The translations under genes were made by a program, and so were the position numbers. 64,000 nt of DNA from VXYL01 sp965116345 (GTDB taxonomy: Bacteria > Pseudomonadota > Gammaproteobacteria > Pseudomonadales > Azotimanducaceae), in NCBI GenBank assembly GCA_965116345.1, contig OZ220680.1, positions 3,410,001-3,474,000 on the forward strand. The letters are read 5' to 3'. Below, one piece after another: positions 60,446 to 64,000 of this stretch; positions within the stretch are counted from its first letter, which is position 1; each line of letters opens with the position of its first letter. Below the pieces are notes generated by a model. The model searched no databases. It saw only the letters and a program-made list of their open reading frames with translations, and was not told the DNA's origin.

Positions 60446-62454
60446 GCGACTCCGCCACCGCGCAAACCGGCCGGGGATTCCGTGGACTCGGCGAGGATGC
60501 TCGGTTCGACGACCGGATCGACCTGTCCGCGCGGATCACCAACCTCCAGTCCCTTGCGCTGATCGGTCGGGCGCTCGCCCTGCTGAGGCACGTCAAGAGC
60601 CTGTTCGCGGGCAAAGTGGTCCTTTCCGCCCTGGCCCTCGTGCCGGGCCTGATCCTGCCGTTCCTCGCGAAGATCACCGTCGACCAGGTGATCCTGGGCA
60701 AGTCCTTCGAAGACAGTGAGATTCCATTTCCGCCGCACATGCTGCCGTTCCTCGACGCCGTCGCCGGGCTCGGCCGCATGGAGACCATGCTGGCGGTGAT
60801 CGGCTTCCTGGCGGTGCTGCTCCTGCTGTTCGGCCGCGGTGGCCTGTTCGTCTGGATCGGCGGCGGTGCGGACAGTGCCAGTACGTCCGAACTGAAGCTC
60901 AATGCCGGACGCAGCTCGATGGCGGGCGTGCTCGGTGTCTTCGAGGCTTGGCTCAGCATCCGGCTCACCCAGCGGCTCGCGAATGGCCTGCGCACCCGGC
61001 TCTTCAACCGCCTCGCGCAAATGCCCATGAGCCGTCTGGACGATCACCGCATCGGCGACTCGGTATACCGCGTCATGTACGACGCGCCGGACGTACCTGA
61101 GATCTGCCTGGGACTCACGCTGGAGCCGCTGTTCACGTTGATCGGCGTCGTCGTCACCCTGTATCTGCTCGAGTTCAGCTACGGCGGCGCGCTACCAGAC
61201 CTCGTCTGGGTGGCCGGCATCCTGGTGCCGCTCGGCCTGCTCGCCACGCTGCCCGCGTCGGGGCTGATCCGCCGCGTCCAGCAGGCGAGCCGCGCGTCCG
61301 GTACCGCCACCACGAACGCCATCGAAGAGAGCATGAGCAACATCGGCGCTGTGCAGAGCCTCGGCGGCATGGCCCGGGAAACGGAACGCATCGAGGCGAG
61401 GAGCGACGAGTCGTACCGGCGCTACCGGCACGTGGTGCTGATGCAGATCGGCATCTCGGCGATGTCGGGCCTTTTGACCATCGGCCTCGGTGTCTACGTC
61501 GCCCTGTCGGTACTCGGCGGCATCATCACCGGGTCGATGACCCCCGGCGACTTCGCGGCCGTGTTCGGCTTCGCGTTGTCCATCGGCGGCGCGGGGCTCG
61601 CCATCGGCATGGCCTGGATCAACCTGCAGGGCAACACCGCGGCGATCCGCCGGGTGTTCTTCTTTTTCGACATGGAGGCGGAGGACGCCTTCGCGCAATA
61701 CCAGGACCTGCCGCCCGTCCGCGGGCACGTGCGGTTCGAGGACGTCGACTTCAGTTACCCGAACGGCCAGCCGGCGTTGCGCAATATCGACCTGGAACTC
61801 CGCATCGGCGAACTGGTGGCCGTCGTCGGCCCCACCGGTGCCGGCAAGACCAGCCTCGCCTATCTGATTCCCGCCTACTATCGTCCGACCCGAGGTCGGG
61901 TGTCGATCGACGGCCGCGACATCGACCGCGTGAGCCTGGTTTCGCTGCGCCGCCAGGTGTCCTACGTCTTCCAGGAACACCTGCTGCTGAGCGAATCGAT
62001 CCGCTCGAACATGCTGCTCGTCAATCCGACGGCCTCGGACAGCGATATCCGCGCGGCCTGCGAGACCGCCGGTGCGCTGGCGTTCGTCGACGACCTGCCC
62101 GACGGCCTCGACACGGTCCTCGGCCGTTCCGGCGACACCCTGTCGGTGGGTCAGAAGCAGCGCCTGTGCATCGCCCGAGGCATCGTCCGGGACACACCGA
62201 TCCTGCTACTCGACGAACCCACCGCCGCCCTCGACCCGCCCACGGAGCATGCCCTGGTGCGTTCGCTGCGTGCCGCCACCGCGGGTCGCCTGGTGGTCGT
62301 CATCGCCCACCGTCTGTCGACGATTCGCCGCGCGGACCGGATCGTGTTCCTGGAGGAGGGGGAGATCCGCGGCATCGGCAGCCACGAGGAACTGATGGCG
62401 GATCCCGCTAGCCGCTACCGCCGCTTCGTCGAACTGCAGGGCGGCGATTCCTGA
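60442..62454 (+). CDS. ABC exporter partner subunit
   Basis: The 670-residue half-transporter has Walker A GPTGAGKTSLA, signature LSVGQKQRLC, Walker B ILLLDEPTAALD and IAHRLSTI. An N-terminal extension of about 70 residues precedes the first helices. Its GTG overlaps the stop of the first subunit (GTGA). Both ATPase sites keep their motifs, so this looks like an active heterodimer rather than one with a dead site. Its last 47 bases overlap the end of the converging PEP-utilising-type gene. Confidence 0.93.
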   Translation: MSDSATAQTGRGFRGLGEDARFDDRIDLSARITNLQSLALIGRALALLRHVKSLFAGKVVLSALALVPGLILPFLAKITVDQVILGKSFEDSEIPFPPHMLPFLDAVAGLGRMETMLAVIGFLAVLLLLFGRGGLFVWIGGGADSASTSELKLNAGRSSMAGVLGVFEAWLSIRLTQRLANGLRTRLFNRLAQMPMSRLDDHRIGDSVYRVMYDAPDVPEICLGLTLEPLFTLIGVVVTLYLLEFSYGGALPDLVWVAGILVPLGLLATLPASGLIRRVQQASRASGTATTNAIEESMSNIGAVQSLGGMARETERIEARSDESYRRYRHVVLMQIGISAMSGLLTIGLGVYVALSVLGGIITGSMTPGDFAAVFGFALSIGGAGLAIGMAWINLQGNTAAIRRVFFFFDMEAEDAFAQYQDLPPVRGHVRFEDVDFSYPNGQPALRNIDLELRIGELVAVVGPTGAGKTSLAYLIPAYYRPTRGRVSIDGRDIDRVSLVSLRRQVSYVFQEHLLLSESIRSNMLLVNPTASDSDIRAACETAGALAFVDDLPDGLDTVLGRSGDTLSVGQKQRLCIARGIVRDTPILLLDEPTAALDPPTEHALVRSLRAATAGRLVVVIAHRLSTIRRADRIVFLEEGEIRGIGSHEELMADPASRYRRFVELQGGDS

Positions 62455-64000
62455 CCGGCACGTCGTCGTCGAGGAGCGTCACGGTGCCCATGTCGCCGTC
62501 CACCGTGATGCGCTGACCGTCGGCAATCCGCCGGGTGGCGTCCTTCAGCCCGAGGACCGCCGGGATGCCGTATTCCCGGGCGACGATGGAGCCGTGGGCG
62601 AGAATGCCGCCGATGTCGGTGACCAGCCCCGCCGCCTTGGGGAACAACGAGGTCCACGCCGGCGTCGTGGTGGGGCAGACCAGGATCGTGCCGGGCCTCA
62701 TGTTCGCGAAGTCGGCAGCCGTCAGAATCAGGCTGGCCGCTGCCGTCACCCGCCCCGGACTGACCGCGGAACCCGTCAGCACGGCGTCGTGTTGCGACGC
62801 CTCGGGCGCGGGGCGACTCGCCCAGGGCGGTGGGCCGGGCACTTCGGGGGGCGGCGACAGGCGCCGTCGGGCCTCGCGGAGTGAGCGTCGGTGTCGGGCA
62901 AGGTCACGGTAGCCGGGCATGCCTTCGCCGACGCGCAGCGCCCGGAGCGAACGCGCGACCTCCGCGGTTTCGAGAAAGAAGACGTCGTCCGCCGCACCAA
63001 GGGTTCCCGCGTCGACCAGGCGGCGGCCGAGTTCCAGGGCGAGGGGCCGCAGCACGGTCCATGCCTTGCCCATGTGGAACATCGCGCGTTCGCGGCTCGG
63101 ATAGCAGCGCCGCGCACGTCGCAGGAGCTTCGGGAACTGCCTTCGCTGTCGCCCCGCGAAGTGCGCCAGCGCGGCATCGAGCGCCTGTCTGCGTTGTACC
63201 GCGAGTTCGCGCTGGCGCTCCTCGGGGTCGTAGTCGGCCTGCAGGACGAGGGCCTGCAGACTGCGCATGGTCTCGACGGACTGCTCCGCCTGGGAAGGCT
63301 CGGCAAAGTCCAGGGTGTAGATCTGGTGACCATGGCAGTCGAGGTAGTCCTCGATCGCACGGCACACGGCGGCTGCTTCGGGCGTTGCCCGTAGCGCGCC
63401 GAGTAGACGCTGTGCCGGGGTTGTCACGGCAAGACGCTCGAGCAACGGATTCGCGCGGATGTCGCACGCGAGCCGCCACAGCATCACTTGGCCGTCGAAG
63501 GCGGGTGAGGGGAGGCCGCTCAGGAACTGGCCGGTGGTGAACTCGCCGGGGGCGTGTTCGCCGAGGAAGTTGGCGAGCGCGTACTCGGTGCCGCGCGCCA
63601 GGGCGAAGGCGTTCCAGACGCCGTGGCGATACCAGTAGCGGGCGTCCGCCAGGGACATGGCGCGGATGCCGGCCCACAGCTGGGCGTTGGTGGCGCTGGC
63701 GGGATCGAGTGAACGCCACTTGCGGACCGTTGCTAGATAGACGGGCAGGGCGTGGTATCGCCAGCGGGGCACGGCCAGCGCCTGGTACTTGGCGGCGACC
63801 CAGCGCTGGCGCAGACGGTTCCAGACCGAACGTCGGGTCGGACGTCTCGGCTCGGACTCGCGCTGATTCGCCCGGGCGGAACGAGGGGGTTCGCCGAGGT
63901 GACGGTAGGCGAAGCCGTTGATGGTGGTCTGCACCACGAAGCAGGCCGGCGGCTGCGTATCCTCGTAGCGGTGATGGCCCCTGTTGACCAGGTTGATTCC
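62408..64000 (-). CDS. PEP-utilising-enzyme-like protein with swivelling His domain (5' end beyond window)
   Basis: The reading frame is open to the right edge, so at least 530 residues are seen and the N-terminal part is missing. The C-terminal 100 residues are a swivelling phosphohistidine domain: SPGRVTAAASLILTAADF, then LVTDIGGILAHGSIVARE, where the His is the phosphate carrier, and YGIPAVLG. The middle is helical and resembles the linker region of rifampicin phosphotransferase and related enzymes. If the missing part holds an ATP-grasp domain, it would phosphorylate a small molecule using ATP. It overlaps the ABC exporter by 47 bp. Rifampicin resistance is a possibility, not a call. Confidence 0.85.
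   Translation of the reverse strand, partial: GINLVNRGHHRYEDTQPPACFVVQTTINGFAYRHLGEPPRSARANQRESEPRRPTRRSVWNRLRQRWVAAKYQALAVPRWRYHALPVYLATVRKWRSLDPASATNAQLWAGIRAMSLADARYWYRHGVWNAFALARGTEYALANFLGEHAPGEFTTGQFLSGLPSPAFDGQVMLWRLACDIRANPLLERLAVTTPAQRLLGALRATPEAAAVCRAIEDYLDCHGHQIYTLDFAEPSQAEQSVETMRSLQALVLQADYDPEERQRELAVQRRQALDAALAHFAGRQRRQFPKLLRRARRCYPSRERAMFHMGKAWTVLRPLALELGRRLVDAGTLGAADDVFFLETAEVARSLRALRVGEGMPGYRDLARHRRSLREARRRLSPPPEVPGPPPWASRPAPEASQHDAVLTGSAVSPGRVTAAASLILTAADFANMRPGTILVCPTTTPAWTSLFPKAAGLVTDIGGILAHGSIVAREYGIPAVLGLKDATRRIADGQRITVDGDMGTVTLLDDDVPVRNRRPAVRRSGGSG

Overview
The window is about 64 kb of GC-rich, densely coded bacterial chromosome. CusABC, an Idi/ArsC/TonB-receptor complement and many acyl-CoA and Fe(II)/2-oxoglutarate genes suggest a free-living Gram-negative proteobacterium, most like oligotrophic marine gammaproteobacterial genomes. 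This placement is an inference; no rRNA or other phylogenetic marker is present. Fifty protein genes are called, two of them cut by the window edges. I saw no rRNA, tRNA, CRISPR array, phage gene or transposase.

Layout. 0-7.1 kb: an edge-truncated epoxide hydrolase, a eukaryote-type squalene synthase, and a minus-strand run of epoxide hydrolase, crotonase, type I IPP isomerase and an HMG-CoA reductase fused to a mevalonate kinase. This is part of a mevalonate-to-squalene route. 7.2-12 kb: rubredoxin, an SDR, an Nramp-like transporter without the usual metal motif, and a SulP transporter with STAS and cyclic-nucleotide-like domains. 12.1-22.8 kb: nine genes bracketed by two nearly identical ~199-bp repeats in opposite orientation. 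They include three PhyH-type oxygenases (one carrying HEAT repeats), a family III CoA-transferase, a crotonase, a MaoC protein, a cupin, a NYN-domain protein and a Gfo/Idh/MocA-aldo/keto reductase fusion. 22.7-31.3 kb: a lipoprotein coupled to an SRAP protein, two luciferase-like oxidoreductases, a lytic transglycosylase, aldose epimerase, acyl-CoA synthetase and a metallo-hydrolase. 31-38.8 kb: a copper/silver CusABC-like efflux operon with a His/Cys-rich leader gene and trailing metallo-hydrolase and membrane-protein genes. 39-44.5 kb: a zinc-ribbon protein, ArsC, a PhyH protein whose HxD motif reads HxA, then an SDR/enolase-superfamily/PhyH operon. 44.5-64 kb: serine hydrolase, Uma2 protein, YcaQ-like glycosylase, a sterol desaturase/GH3/enolase operon, a large lipoprotein joining an FG-GAP/ASPIC propeller to a vanadium-haloperoxidase domain beside a TonB-dependent receptor, a two-gene ABC exporter, and an edge-truncated PEP-utilising-type protein.

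How it fits together. The content points to uptake and oxidative remodelling of lipids or other hydrophobic compounds. There are five PhyH-type oxygenases, two epoxide hydrolases, CoA activation and hydration enzymes, LLM oxidoreductases and a TonB receptor. Alongside these are isoprenoid synthesis and copper/arsenic defence. The most notable points are the reductase-kinase fusion, the HxA PhyH protein as a candidate halogenase, the secreted haloperoxidase-propeller protein, the GH3/enolase/desaturase operon, and a palindromic repeat family that supplies the stop codons of flanking convergent genes.
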